Assembly (NCBI GenBank): GCA_900550465.1
Contig: URSC01000004.1
Location: 128,548 to 192,547 of the forward strand
Source of the DNA: an uncultured Alistipes sp.
GTDB lineage: Bacteria; Bacteroidota; Bacteroidia; Bacteroidales; UBA932
Length of the DNA: 64,000 nt
Direction of reading: 5' to 3'
This document shows positions 8,665 to 16,676 of this stretch, one piece after another; position 1 is the first letter of the stretch; each line of letters starts with the position of its first letter. Made by a program: the position numbers and the translations under genes. The notes beneath the pieces were generated by a model. It was not told the origin of the DNA and ran no database searches. It worked only from the letters and a program-made list of their open reading frames with translations.

Positions 8665-9419
8665 TACTGTTTGTGTTTGAGGGAGAGAGGAGCGAACCGA
8701 GGTTGTTCCGTACGATAGAGCAGCTTTACTTTCGTGGGGAAGATGTTATACTGTGTTCGTACGGTAATGACATATACGAACTTTATCGTGAGATGAGGTC
8801 ATTAGGAGATGGCGCAGATATCGTTGCGGTTTTGAAAAATAAAGGAAAGGAAGGCCTGGAGGAAGTTGCCCGGGTCTCTGATTTTTCCGAGGTATATTTG
8901 TTTTTCGACTACGACATTCATGATGTCAAAGTCCCTGTTTCTGAATTTAATACGAGGCTTCAAAGTATGTTGAATCTCTTCGATGATGAGACGGGTAATG
9001 GCAAATTGTATGTTAATTATCCTATGATAGAATCATTGAGGTATACAAAGCGGTTGCCGGATGATGAGTATGTCCGTTATTCAGTGAGCAGGGAAGAATG
9101 CCGCGATTTCAAGCGTAGGGCCGATGAGTTCAGTTATTATCCTAATTGGGATTTTATACTGTTGAGGAACAAACGGCTCGGAATGGAAAAGCATACGGCG
9201 GAAGTCAGTGCTAGCTGGGAGTATTTGAAGGAGCAGAATGTCAAAAAGGCTAATTACATCTGCAGCGGAGGGTATGAATGGCCGGCAACTAAAGAAGAAG
9301 TGGCTCAAATGAATATTTTTCTGAAACAGAAGGCGAAGTATCAATCAGGAGCCGATTGTAGGATACCTGTTTTGAATACTTTGCCGATATTTCTGTATGA
9401 CTATTTCAAAAGAATCTGA
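8661..9419 (+). CDS. TOPRIM-like effector protein paired with the ATPase
   Basis: This 252-aa protein begins with LFVFEGERSEPRLF (residues 3-16), the same E-G-x-x-x-E-P pattern as RloB, and has FFDYDIHD at about 81-88 supplying the Asp-x-Asp of a TOPRIM metal site. The rest shows no recognisable domain; a conserved-looking Trp/Tyr-rich segment lies near residues 140-190. It is encoded in a two-gene unit with the preceding ATPase. It probably acts as the toxic or nucleolytic arm of an abortive-infection module; this is inference from family resemblance. It differs enough from the RloB at 466-1158 that the two pairs are not recent duplicates. Confidence 0.7.
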   Translation: MILFVFEGERSEPRLFRTIEQLYFRGEDVILCSYGNDIYELYREMRSLGDGADIVAVLKNKGKEGLEEVARVSDFSEVYLFFDYDIHDVKVPVSEFNTRLQSMLNLFDDETGNGKLYVNYPMIESLRYTKRLPDDEYVRYSVSREECRDFKRRADEFSYYPNWDFILLRNKRLGMEKHTAEVSASWEYLKEQNVKKANYICSGGYEWPATKEEVAQMNIFLKQKAKYQSGADCRIPVLNTLPIFLYDYFKRI

Positions 9420-9444
9420 ATTTGGAGTTATCCCCCGAAAACAC

Positions 9445-9452
9445 TAAGTTTG
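9445..9452 (+). promoter_or_regulatory. Bacteroidetes -7 promoter box of the GH105 gene
   Basis: TAAGTTTG matches TAnnTTTG 25 bases before the start codon. It marks the border where the AT-rich defence island gives way to GC-rich core sequence. Confidence 0.55.
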
Positions 9453-9477
9453 CCCCGCATTTTAAAGGAACCGTTAT

Positions 9478-10614
9478 ATGAAAAAACACATCGTGACGAT
9501 AATGGCGTTGATGGCGCTGGTGACAGTGGGGGCTGGGGCGCAGGCTCCTGAGGCTCAGGAGGTAAAATCTATGCTTAGGCTTGTGGCTGACTGGGAGAGG
9601 GCGAATCATCTGATAGATGAGGGGGAGCACGGCGATCTGGCCTGGACGCAGGCGGCGCTGTATGTGGGGATGCTGGACTGGGCCGAGGTGGCCGAGAAGG
9701 AGGATGGTGATGACAGCTATTATCAGTGGATAAGGAGGATAGGGCGGAGAAACAGCTGGCAGACGGGGAAGATGATGTATCATGCGGACGATATTGCGGT
9801 GTCGCAGGCGTGGCTTGCCATGTATGAGAAATACCGGGAGCGCAATATGCTGCTGCCGACACTGGCGCGGACGGAGTTCGTGCTCAGGTATCCCTCGTGC
9901 AGCACTCTCGAACTGGACTATACGGATGGGGCGACTCTCGAGCGCTGGTCCTGGTGCGACGCGCTGTTCATGGCTCCTCCGGTGTATGCGAGGATGTATG
10001 TCCTGACCGGAAGGCCGGAGTTCCTGGAGTTCATGGACCGTGAGTACAAGGCTACCTATGAATATCTGTACGATAAGGAGGCCCGGCTCTTCTACCGCGA
10101 CTGGCGGTATTTCGACAACGTGGAGGCCAACGGCGAGAAGGTCTTCTGGGGCCGCGGCAACGGCTGGGTATTAGGCGGCCTTGCGGAGCTGCTGCAGATT
10201 CTCCCGGAGACAAACGCCTACAGGGATTTCTACGAGGACCTTTTCGTGAATCTGGCCGCGAGACTGGCCGGGCTTCAGAGTCCTGACGGCTACTGGCATG
10301 CGAGCCTGCTGGATCCGGCGTCCTATCCCTCGCCCGAGACCAGCGCGACCGGCTTTATCGTCTACGGCCTGGCCTATGGGGTAAACGCCGGACTTCTCGA
10401 TGCGGCGACTTTCACCCCGGTGATTCTCAAAGGCTGGAAGGCCCTGACCGATGCCGTGGAGCCGGACGGCAAGCTCGGCTGGGTACAGCCCATCGGCGCG
10501 GACCCCAAGAAGGTAACCCGCGAGATGACCGAGGTCTACGGTGTCGGGGCGTTCCTGGCTGCAGGAGTTCAGGTCTATACGATGTTGAGCGGTGCCGGGG
10601 ACAATGGAAGATAG
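9478..10614 (+). CDS. Glycoside hydrolase family 105 (unsaturated rhamnogalacturonyl hydrolase-like)
   Basis: This 378-aa exported enzyme has a signal peptide (about residues 1-22, ending GAGAQA). The alpha/alpha-barrel of GH88/GH105 is recognisable from HADD (about 102-105), WSWCDALFMAPP (about 159-170), WGRGNGWVLGGLAELL (about 223-238), the SYPSPETSATGF stretch and WVQPIGADP near the end. Family members remove the unsaturated uronic acid left on pectin (rhamnogalacturonan) oligosaccharides by lyases, by hydrating the double bond with an Asp. No polysaccharide-utilization neighbours are present, so the substrate is inferred only at family level. Confidence 0.9.
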   Translation: MKKHIVTIMALMALVTVGAGAQAPEAQEVKSMLRLVADWERANHLIDEGEHGDLAWTQAALYVGMLDWAEVAEKEDGDDSYYQWIRRIGRRNSWQTGKMMYHADDIAVSQAWLAMYEKYRERNMLLPTLARTEFVLRYPSCSTLELDYTDGATLERWSWCDALFMAPPVYARMYVLTGRPEFLEFMDREYKATYEYLYDKEARLFYRDWRYFDNVEANGEKVFWGRGNGWVLGGLAELLQILPETNAYRDFYEDLFVNLAARLAGLQSPDGYWHASLLDPASYPSPETSATGFIVYGLAYGVNAGLLDAATFTPVILKGWKALTDAVEPDGKLGWVQPIGADPKKVTREMTEVYGVGAFLAAGVQVYTMLSGAGDNGR

Positions 10615-10999
10615 GCGGAGGATAGAGGTGGTGGCGGCGGTCATCCATAAAGACGGCCGCATCCTGGCGACTCAGCGCGGTTACGGGGAGTTCAAGGACA
10701 AGTGGGAGTTCCCTGGCGGCAAGATGGAGGCGGGAGAGAGCCGGGAGGAGGCTCTGAGGCGGGAAATCCGGGAGGAACTGGATGCGGAAATCCACATTGA
10801 CAATTTCCTCTGTACGGTGGAGTACGACTATCCATCATTTCACCTGACGATGCACTGCTATCTCTGCACTGTCGCGTCAGGAGTGCTGACGCTCAAGGAG
10901 CATGAATCGGCCGGCTGGCTTTCGGCCGGAGCTCTGGAGTCAGTCGACTGGCTGCCTGCCGACATACAGATCATTCCTATCATAAGAAAGTGCCTGTAA
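10604..10999 (+). CDS. Nudix hydrolase, MutT-like
   Basis: This 131-aa protein carries the full Nudix box, GGKMEAG then REEALRREIREEL (about residues 34-57), which binds Mg2+ and hydrolyses nucleoside diphosphate-X compounds. MutT members clean oxidised dGTP from the pool. The ATG at 10604 overlaps the GH105 stop by 11 bases; a GTG at 10592 is in frame but gives an unlikely N-terminal extension. It is cotranscribed with the GH105 gene by position only. Substrate specificity cannot be assigned, though the FPGGK and short length fit the 8-oxo-dGTP diphosphatase group. Confidence 0.9.
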   Translation: MEDRRRIEVVAAVIHKDGRILATQRGYGEFKDKWEFPGGKMEAGESREEALRREIREELDAEIHIDNFLCTVEYDYPSFHLTMHCYLCTVASGVLTLKEHESAGWLSAGALESVDWLPADIQIIPIIRKCL

Positions 11000-11037
11000 T
11001 ACAGTTGCTCCGGTATAACTTACGGGGTGGCGCCGAT

Positions 11038-11070
11038 GTTACATAACGGTTAAAATACCGTTACATCGGG
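11038..11070 (+). promoter_or_regulatory. Pho-box-like triple direct repeat upstream of pstS
   Basis: Three 11-base units run head to tail: GTTACATAACG, GTTAAAATACC and GTTACATCGGG. A 7-base direct repeat at an 11-base period is the geometry bound by PhoB-type response regulators. It lies about 120 bases ahead of the pst operon. The same phasing occurs ahead of the phosphate porin at 22108-22140. Confidence 0.6.
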
Positions 11071-11112
11071 ATGAAACCTGACGGCGGGTCTTGCACACTC
11101 CGCAGAGGCCAG

Positions 11113-11120
11113 TATCTTTG
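11113..11120 (+). promoter_or_regulatory. Bacteroidetes -7 promoter box of the pst operon
   Basis: TATCTTTG matches TAnnTTTG, with TTG at 11091-11093 separated from it by 19 bases, a good -33/-7 pair. The pstS start codon is 35 bases downstream of the box. Confidence 0.65.
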
Positions 11121-11155
11121 CGGCCTGCCGGGACAAATCCTGGCTGAATACAGAG

Positions 11156-12010
11156 ATGAACCGTAAAAAGATTCTTATTTCCGTATTTACTGCAATGCTC
11201 ACTGCCGGGTTGGCTCAAGCTCAGCGGGTCAAGGGCAGCGACACTCTTCTTCCACTTACACAAGAACTTGCTGAAGAATATCTCGAGGAGCATCCCGAGG
11301 GGGAGGTCATCGTCACCGGCGGCGGCTCAGGGGTCGGCATAGCGGCTCTGATGGAGAATACGACCGATATCGCCATGGCCTCGAGACGCATCAAGTTCGG
11401 GGAGAAAATGAAGTTCGCCGAGGCCGGTCTGGAGGCCAGGGAGGTCATCGTGGCTTACGATGCCCTGGCGGTGGTGGTCAATCCCTCCAATCCTGTCACT
11501 CAGCTTACCCGCGAGCAGCTCGAGGGCATTTTCAGGGGCAAGATTACCAACTGGAAGGAGGTGGGCGGAGAGGATTGTAAGATAGTGGTCTACTCCCGCG
11601 AGACGTCCTCCGGTACCTATGAGTTCTTCAAGGAAAGCGTCCTGGACAATAAGAACTACATGAGCAGCATCCTCTCGATGCCCGCGACCGGGGCCATCAT
11701 CCAGTCGGTCAAGCAGACCAAGGGCGCCATCGGCTATATCGGACTGGCCTACCTCAACAGGTATGTGAAGCCTCTGGCGGTGTCCTACGACGGAGGCGGG
11801 CATTATGCGGTGCCCTCTGTGGAGACAGCGGCCGACGGCTCCTATCCTATAGTCCGTCCGCTGTATTACTACTATGATGCGACCAGGGAGCAGGCTGTAA
11901 GCTCCTTCATATCATACGCCCTTTCCCCTGCAGGACAGCAGTCGGTCCTCGAGCAGGGTTTCGTACCGGTGAAAATGGAGGGTGACGGCGGGGAGGCCGC
12001 GGAGAGATGA
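11156..12010 (+). CDS. pstS: Phosphate ABC transporter, periplasmic phosphate-binding protein PstS
   Basis: This 284-aa protein has a signal peptide (residues 1-22, ending LAQAQ) and a PBP-like fold. Phosphate-contact motifs are visible: KGSDTLLPL near the mature N-terminus, TGGGSGVGIAAL (about 54-65), ITNWKEVGG (about 132-140) and SRETSSGTYEFF (about 150-161). It delivers inorganic phosphate to the PstCAB importer. It is the first gene of pstSCAB-phoU, overlaps pstC by 4 bases and is preceded by a Pho-box-like triad, so it should be induced under phosphate starvation. Confidence 0.93.
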   Translation: MNRKKILISVFTAMLTAGLAQAQRVKGSDTLLPLTQELAEEYLEEHPEGEVIVTGGGSGVGIAALMENTTDIAMASRRIKFGEKMKFAEAGLEAREVIVAYDALAVVVNPSNPVTQLTREQLEGIFRGKITNWKEVGGEDCKIVVYSRETSSGTYEFFKESVLDNKNYMSSILSMPATGAIIQSVKQTKGAIGYIGLAYLNRYVKPLAVSYDGGGHYAVPSVETAADGSYPIVRPLYYYYDATREQAVSSFISYALSPAGQQSVLEQGFVPVKMEGDGGEAAER

Positions 12011-13203
12011 AGCGCTTTCTCGAAAAGGCCGTAAAGTGGCTGCTGACAGCCAGCGGCTTCGTCACCAGTCTCGTCATTCTGCTGATTATCGGCTTCCTCT
12101 TCACCGAGGGCGCAGGTCTTTTCCGGGAGAAGGTCATTGAGGAGGGCTATGTCCTGGCGATGCATAAGGACAATCCGGTAAAGGAAATGACCGCAGCCCA
12201 GATTAAGGCCGTGTTCGATGAGGACATCACGGACTGGAGCGGGCTCGGCGGTCCGGAAATGGAGATAATAACCTTCCGTCTGGAGGATGCGGACGAATAT
12301 TTCACCGAAGAGGAACTTGGAGCGCAGTACGAGCATGCGGCCGGGAAAATAGACTCCCTGATAGCCGCTACTCCCGGAATGATCGCTTTTATTCCCGAGA
12401 GCATGGTGGAGGAGGGGGCGCAGCTCAATTTCATAGAGGACAACAGCATCTCCCCGAAGGAGGTATTTGCCGGCAGCGAGTGGTTTCCCACCGCTACTCC
12501 CGCACCCCTGTTCGGTATGTGGCCCCTGCTGGCCGGTACACTTTGGGTGAGTTTCTTTGCAATCCTGTTTGCCCTGCCTTTCGGCATCAGCATAGCGGTC
12601 TATATGGCCGAGGTGGCTCCGGAGCGGGTGAGAAACATTCTCAAGCCCGTCATTGAGCTGCTCAACGGCATACCTTCGGTCGTCTACGGCTTCTTCGGCC
12701 TGATAATCATCGTTCCCCTGCTGCAGCAGGTCTTCGGCCTGCCGGTGGGAGAGAGCGGGCTGGCGGGCAGTATTGTCCTGGCCATCATGGCTCTGCCGAC
12801 GATAGTTACTGTGGCGGAGGACGCCATGCGCAACTGCCCGAGGGCGCTGCGGGAGGCCTCATTGGCCTTGGGTGCCTCGAAGTGGCAGACCGTGTCCAAA
12901 GTGGTGATACCCTCGTCGATGTCCGGTATTGCCTCCGGCGTAGTGCTCGGTATCGGCCGGGCGATAGGAGAGACCATGGCCGTGCTCATGGTGACAGGCA
13001 ACGCCGCCGTAATCCCTCATTCGATTCTCGAGCCGCTGAGGACCATCCCCGCAACCATTGCGGCAGAGCTGGGCGAAGCCCCCGCCGGCGGAGCGCACTA
13101 CCAGTCCCTGTTTCTCCTGGGCGTGATTCTCTTCTTCATCACATTTTTCATCAACCTCTGCGTGGAGTACATCTCCCACCGCAACAAGGCCAAAAACCAG
13201 TAA
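12007..13203 (+). CDS. pstC: Phosphate ABC transporter permease PstC with a PstS-like insertion
   Basis: This 398-aa inner-membrane permease is longer than the roughly 300-320 aa of enterobacterial PstC. After the first membrane span (about 13-34) there is a periplasmic insert (about 40-165). It resembles a piece of PstS: HKDNPVKEMTAAQIKAVF and ITDWSGLGG parallel NPSNPVTQLTREQLEGIF and ITNWKEVGG of the neighbouring PstS, and an ATPGMIAFIP element parallels TKGAIGYIG. Five more spans follow, with the EAA loop of ABC permeases (REASLALGASKWQT). It pairs with PstA to form the channel. The insert may help dock the binding protein; this is inference. Confidence 0.9.
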   Translation: MKRFLEKAVKWLLTASGFVTSLVILLIIGFLFTEGAGLFREKVIEEGYVLAMHKDNPVKEMTAAQIKAVFDEDITDWSGLGGPEMEIITFRLEDADEYFTEEELGAQYEHAAGKIDSLIAATPGMIAFIPESMVEEGAQLNFIEDNSISPKEVFAGSEWFPTATPAPLFGMWPLLAGTLWVSFFAILFALPFGISIAVYMAEVAPERVRNILKPVIELLNGIPSVVYGFFGLIIIVPLLQQVFGLPVGESGLAGSIVLAIMALPTIVTVAEDAMRNCPRALREASLALGASKWQTVSKVVIPSSMSGIASGVVLGIGRAIGETMAVLMVTGNAAVIPHSILEPLRTIPATIAAELGEAPAGGAHYQSLFLLGVILFFITFFINLCVEYISHRNKAKNQ

Positions 13204-13209
13204 CATCCC

Positions 13210-14097
13210 ATGAATTCCCCTGTATATCCTACCGGCTATCACCTCCGCAAGCGGCGCTCGCAGGCTGCGGCCTTCACCGTATTCCGGGTGCTGAGCTATT
13301 TTATTGTCCTGGTGCTCTTTGCCATCCTCGGCTTCATCATCTACAAGGGGGCCGGAGTCCTGAGCTGGGACTTCCTGACCAAGGCCCCTGAGGACGGGAT
13401 GACCGCAGGAGGCATTTTCCCCGCGATAGTGGGAACCCTGCTGCTGATGCTCGGAAGCGCCGTGGTAGCCTTCCCGATAGGCATCATGAGCGGCATCTAC
13501 ATGAACGAATACGCCTCCAAAGGGTGGGTAGTGCGCTTCATCCGCCTGATGACCAACAACCTCAGCGGAGTGCCCTCGATAGTCTTCGGACTCTTCGGCA
13601 TGGCCCTTTTCGTCAAATACCTGGGATTCGGCGACAGTATTCTGGCAGGCTCCCTGACCCTCGGGCTGCTCTCCCTGCCGCTGATTATACGTACCACGGA
13701 GGAGGCCCTGAAGGACATTCCCGCCGGTATCCGCGAGGGGAGCCTGGCCCTGGGCGCCACCAAGCTCCAGACTATCTGGAAGGTGGTGCTGCCGATGGGT
13801 ATGCCCCGCATAATCACCGGACTGATTCTCTCCCTCGGCCGTGTGTCGGGAGAGACCGCCCCGATTCTTTTCACCTGCGCCGCCTATTTCTTCCCGCAGC
13901 TGCCCGCATCCATATTTGACCAGTGCATGGCCCTGCCGTACCACCTCTACGTGATTTCGACCAGCGGTACGGACATCGAGGCACAGCAGCCGATAGCCTA
14001 CGGAACGGCCCTGGTGCTGATAATCATTGTCCTGATTATCAATCTGCTGGCGGGAGGACTCAGAAAATATTTTGAAAAACGGTTAAAGATAAAATAA
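13210..14097 (+). CDS. pstA: Phosphate ABC transporter permease PstA
   Basis: This 295-aa permease has six predicted membrane spans and the ABC permease EAA loop (REGSLALGATKLQTIWKVVLP, about residues 177-197). It starts 6 bases after pstC and its stop codon abuts the ATG of pstB (TAAATG), so the operon is translationally coupled. With PstC it forms the transmembrane path for phosphate, energised by PstB. The length matches the family. Confidence 0.93.
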   Translation: MNSPVYPTGYHLRKRRSQAAAFTVFRVLSYFIVLVLFAILGFIIYKGAGVLSWDFLTKAPEDGMTAGGIFPAIVGTLLLMLGSAVVAFPIGIMSGIYMNEYASKGWVVRFIRLMTNNLSGVPSIVFGLFGMALFVKYLGFGDSILAGSLTLGLLSLPLIIRTTEEALKDIPAGIREGSLALGATKLQTIWKVVLPMGMPRIITGLILSLGRVSGETAPILFTCAAYFFPQLPASIFDQCMALPYHLYVISTSGTDIEAQQPIAYGTALVLIIIVLIINLLAGGLRKYFEKRLKIK

Positions 14098-14850
14098 ATG
14101 GAGAAAATCGAAGCAAGGGACGTTAATTTCTACTACGGGGCCTTCCACGCCCTGAAGGGCATCTCGATGGAGATACCGCAGAATCAGGTGGTCGCCTTCA
14201 TCGGGCCCTCCGGCTGCGGCAAGTCCACCTTCCTGCGGCTGCGCGACACGCTGAACGACCTGATTCCAGGGACACGGCTCGAGGGGCAGATACTCATCGA
14301 CGGGCAGGATATTTATGGAGCGGATGTCCATGTGGACGAGCTGCGCAAGAATGTGGGAATGGTGTTCCAGAGGCCCAATCCCTTCCCCAAGAGCATATTT
14401 GACAATGTCGCCTACGGCCTGCGGGTCAACGGCATAAAGGACAAGGCCTACATCCGTGAGAGGGTGGAGGAGTCCCTGCGCGGGGCGGCCCTGTGGGATG
14501 AGGTCAAGGACAAGCTGAACGAGTCGGCATTCGCCCTTTCAGGAGGTCAGCAGCAGAGGCTCTGTATCGCTCGTGCCATGGCGGTGTCTCCGTCGGTGCT
14601 GCTTATGGACGAGCCGGCCTCGGCTCTCGACCCGATTTCCACGGCCAAGGTAGAGGAGCTCATCAGCGAGCTGCGCAGTCAGGTGACCATAGTCATCGTC
14701 ACGCACAACATGCAGCAGGCGGCCAGGGTCAGCGACAGGACGGCTTTCTTCTACATGGGCGAGATGGTCGAATATGACGACACCAAGACTATCTTTACAA
14801 ATCCTCACAAGGAGGCGACACAGAACTACATAACAGGACGTTTCGGTTAA
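14098..14850 (+). CDS. pstB: Phosphate ABC transporter ATP-binding protein PstB
   Basis: This 250-aa ABC ATPase has Walker A GPSGCGKST (36-44), Q-loop MVFQRPNPFPKS, signature LSGGQQQRL, Walker B LLMDEPAS with D-loop SALD, and switch histidine VTHNM. PNPFPKS after the Q-loop is diagnostic of PstB. It powers phosphate import through PstC-PstA and also participates in PhoU-dependent signalling to the sensor kinase. It is the normal length for the family. Confidence 0.96.
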   Translation: MEKIEARDVNFYYGAFHALKGISMEIPQNQVVAFIGPSGCGKSTFLRLRDTLNDLIPGTRLEGQILIDGQDIYGADVHVDELRKNVGMVFQRPNPFPKSIFDNVAYGLRVNGIKDKAYIRERVEESLRGAALWDEVKDKLNESAFALSGGQQQRLCIARAMAVSPSVLLMDEPASALDPISTAKVEELISELRSQVTIVIVTHNMQQAARVSDRTAFFYMGEMVEYDDTKTIFTNPHKEATQNYITGRFG

Positions 14851-14869
14851 CAGAAAAATATTACAGGAT

Positions 14870-15553
14870 ATGGTAAAATTCGTAGATCAGCAACTCACCC
14901 AGCTCCGCAACGAGGTATACCGCATGTGGGCTATGGTGTACAGTCAGATGGACCAGGCCCGGCAGGCAGTGCTTGCCATGGACCGCAATATAGCCCAGCA
15001 GATATGGGTGCGCGAGCGCCTGGTGGATGCCCAGGACATCAAGATAGATACTCAGGTGGAGGACTTCATCGCTCTCTACACTCCGGTGGCCGTGGACCTG
15101 CGCTTCGTGCTGGCCATGCTCAAGATCAACAGCGACCTCGAGCGCATCGGGGACTACGCCTACAGCATCGCCCGCTTCGTCAAGGAGACGGATGCGGAGA
15201 AGCTCGATGCTGCCTTAGTGGACAGGCTTCAGTTAGAGAGGATGTTCGACATCGTATTGGAGATGATGAACGGACTGCAGTCTTCCCTGATGGACGAGAA
15301 TCCCTCGAAGGCCTCCTCGGTCATCGACATGGACGACGAGCTGGACCGGCTCAAGGCCGCTTCCGACAGCATCCTGGTGGAGTACGCCCGGGAGCATACG
15401 GACGAGCTTCCGGTGGTCATGGGTCTCGGCAGCATCTTCCGCAAGCTAGAGCGTACCGGCGACCATCTGACCAATATCGCGGAGGAGATAGTCTTCTATA
15501 TTGATGCGAAGGTGCTCAGGCATACGGCCATGTTCTCGCAGAAAGGGGAATAA
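14870..15553 (+). CDS. phoU: Phosphate-signalling regulator PhoU
   Basis: This 227-aa all-helical protein has two repeated PhoU halves (about 10-105 and 115-215), each containing the metal-binding (E/D)xxxD pattern, for example DLRFVLAMLKINSDLERIGDYA and MGLGSIFRKLERTGDHLTNIAEE in the corresponding positions. It is the last gene of the pst operon, 19 bases after pstB. PhoU links the transporter state to the phosphate two-component system and represses the regulon when phosphate is plentiful. No phoR or phoB gene is in the window. Confidence 0.95.
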   Translation: MVKFVDQQLTQLRNEVYRMWAMVYSQMDQARQAVLAMDRNIAQQIWVRERLVDAQDIKIDTQVEDFIALYTPVAVDLRFVLAMLKINSDLERIGDYAYSIARFVKETDAEKLDAALVDRLQLERMFDIVLEMMNGLQSSLMDENPSKASSVIDMDDELDRLKAASDSILVEYAREHTDELPVVMGLGSIFRKLERTGDHLTNIAEEIVFYIDAKVLRHTAMFSQKGE

Positions 15554-15560
15554 CAGAAAA

Positions 15561-15584
15561 GTTACAAATATTTGATTTTGTAAC
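15561..15584. terminator. Hairpin between convergent phoU and glycosyltransferase genes
   Basis: A perfect 8-base inverted repeat, GTTACAAA and TTTGTAAC, flanks an 8-base loop between two convergent genes. It is a likely bidirectional terminator, although the stem is AT-rich and the T tract is short. Confidence 0.5.
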
Positions 15585-15613
15585 AATGTTGTTATTTGCA
15601 CTTGGTGTAAGGA

Positions 15614-16615
15614 CTATATGTCTACGGGTGCACCTTCCTTGAAAATCTTGAGACAGTATTCTTTCGGTACTGAGCTGCGTCCTGCTGCATCGCGGCAGAG
15701 CTGTCTCAGGAATTTCATGGACTGTCCGGGAGAGTAGTGGAAGGCCTTCCTGAGGTACATGGCCAGGGAGGCGCAGAGATAGAGCCGGAAGAATGAGTAG
15801 GAGAGCCCCGGCATGTAGTTCCGGACATCGATAAGCCGGTTGAGGTAGTGGATGTAGACGGGGCCGGCTTTAGTATAGTGCCGGTTTACAGAAGCACTGA
15901 CCTTATGGTAGATGACGGAGCCGGTCACACAGGCCATCCGTACCTTGCGGCGCTTCATCCGCAGGGCCAGTTCAAAGTCCTCTTCTCCGTAGAAAAACCG
16001 TTCGGTGAAGATCGCTCCGTCACTGTCCAGGACATCGGGGGTGAACATCATGCAGCAGCCTGTGATAAAAGAGCATTCTATGAATTCCTTTTCTCTGACC
16101 CTGGATACCGGCATATCCTTGTACCAGTATTTCCGCAGTCCCCAGCGTATTCTGCCGCCTCCGTTCCAGATTTTGTCCCTGTCGCGGTAATAGTGTATCA
16201 GAGGGGTGATGATCCGGTACCGTGGCCTCTGTTTCTGAAAATTCACCAGATGGGAGAGGAAGTCCGGCTCGAGCACCGTGTCGTTGTTCAGCAACAGGAA
16301 ATATTCAGGGCTGTAATGTGCAGCGTACCTGACCATCATGTTGTTGGCCCGGCTGAATCCGTTGTTCTCGAGCAGGTCGTAGAGGATGATGCATCTGCGC
16401 TCCGGAACCGGAAATGTCTCCTCTCCGAGTCGGGTGCGGTGTACAGTGTCTCCTCTGGTGCTGCACAGTTCCTGCAGCCTGTCCAGTGAGCCGTCCTGCG
16501 AGCCGTTGTCACCCAGGACTATGAAATAGTCGTCATAGGTGGACGCGGCCAGAGATTCCAGGCACTCGGCCGTGTCGTCATATCCGTTCCAGTTCAGTAG
16601 CGCTATGCAGATCAT
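15614..16615 (-). CDS. Glycosyltransferase family 2
   Basis: This 333-aa GT-A enzyme has an N-terminal nucleotide-sugar fold with ALLNWNG (residues 5-11), a GDNGSQDGS region (about 36-44) and LLLNNDTVLEPDF (about 112-124), in which NND occupies the DxD metal site. FFYGEEDFELALRMKR (about 210-225) is the ED motif typical of rhamnosyl-transferase-like GT2 proteins such as WbbL. It likely adds a sugar to a surface glycan at the cytoplasmic membrane. It is alone on the minus strand, with TATCTTTG just upstream. Donor and acceptor are unknown. Confidence 0.88.
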   Translation of the reverse strand: MICIALLNWNGYDDTAECLESLAASTYDDYFIVLGDNGSQDGSLDRLQELCSTRGDTVHRTRLGEETFPVPERRCIILYDLLENNGFSRANNMMVRYAAHYSPEYFLLLNNDTVLEPDFLSHLVNFQKQRPRYRIITPLIHYYRDRDKIWNGGGRIRWGLRKYWYKDMPVSRVREKEFIECSFITGCCMMFTPDVLDSDGAIFTERFFYGEEDFELALRMKRRKVRMACVTGSVIYHKVSASVNRHYTKAGPVYIHYLNRLIDVRNYMPGLSYSFFRLYLCASLAMYLRKAFHYSPGQSMKFLRQLCRDAAGRSSVPKEYCLKIFKEGAPVDI

Positions 16616-16620
16616 GGCGC

Positions 16621-16657
16621 CAAAGATAGTGAATAAGGCATAATTTTCCTAGATTTG
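16621..16657. promoter_or_regulatory. Divergent promoters for the glycosyltransferase and PhzF genes
   Basis: On the minus strand TATCTTTG (16628 to 16621) sits 6 bases from the glycosyltransferase start. On the plus strand TAGATTTG (16650-16657) sits 20 bases before the PhzF start. Both fit TAnnTTTG. Confidence 0.5.
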
Positions 16658-16676
16658 TGTCCAAACTGAAGATACC

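Noticed and set aside
12859..13944. A 361-codon open frame on the minus strand across pstC and pstA
   Set aside because: It is the mirror of strongly matching PstC and PstA coding sequence in GC-rich DNA. Its product is low-complexity (Gly, Glu, His, Gln rich) with no motif.
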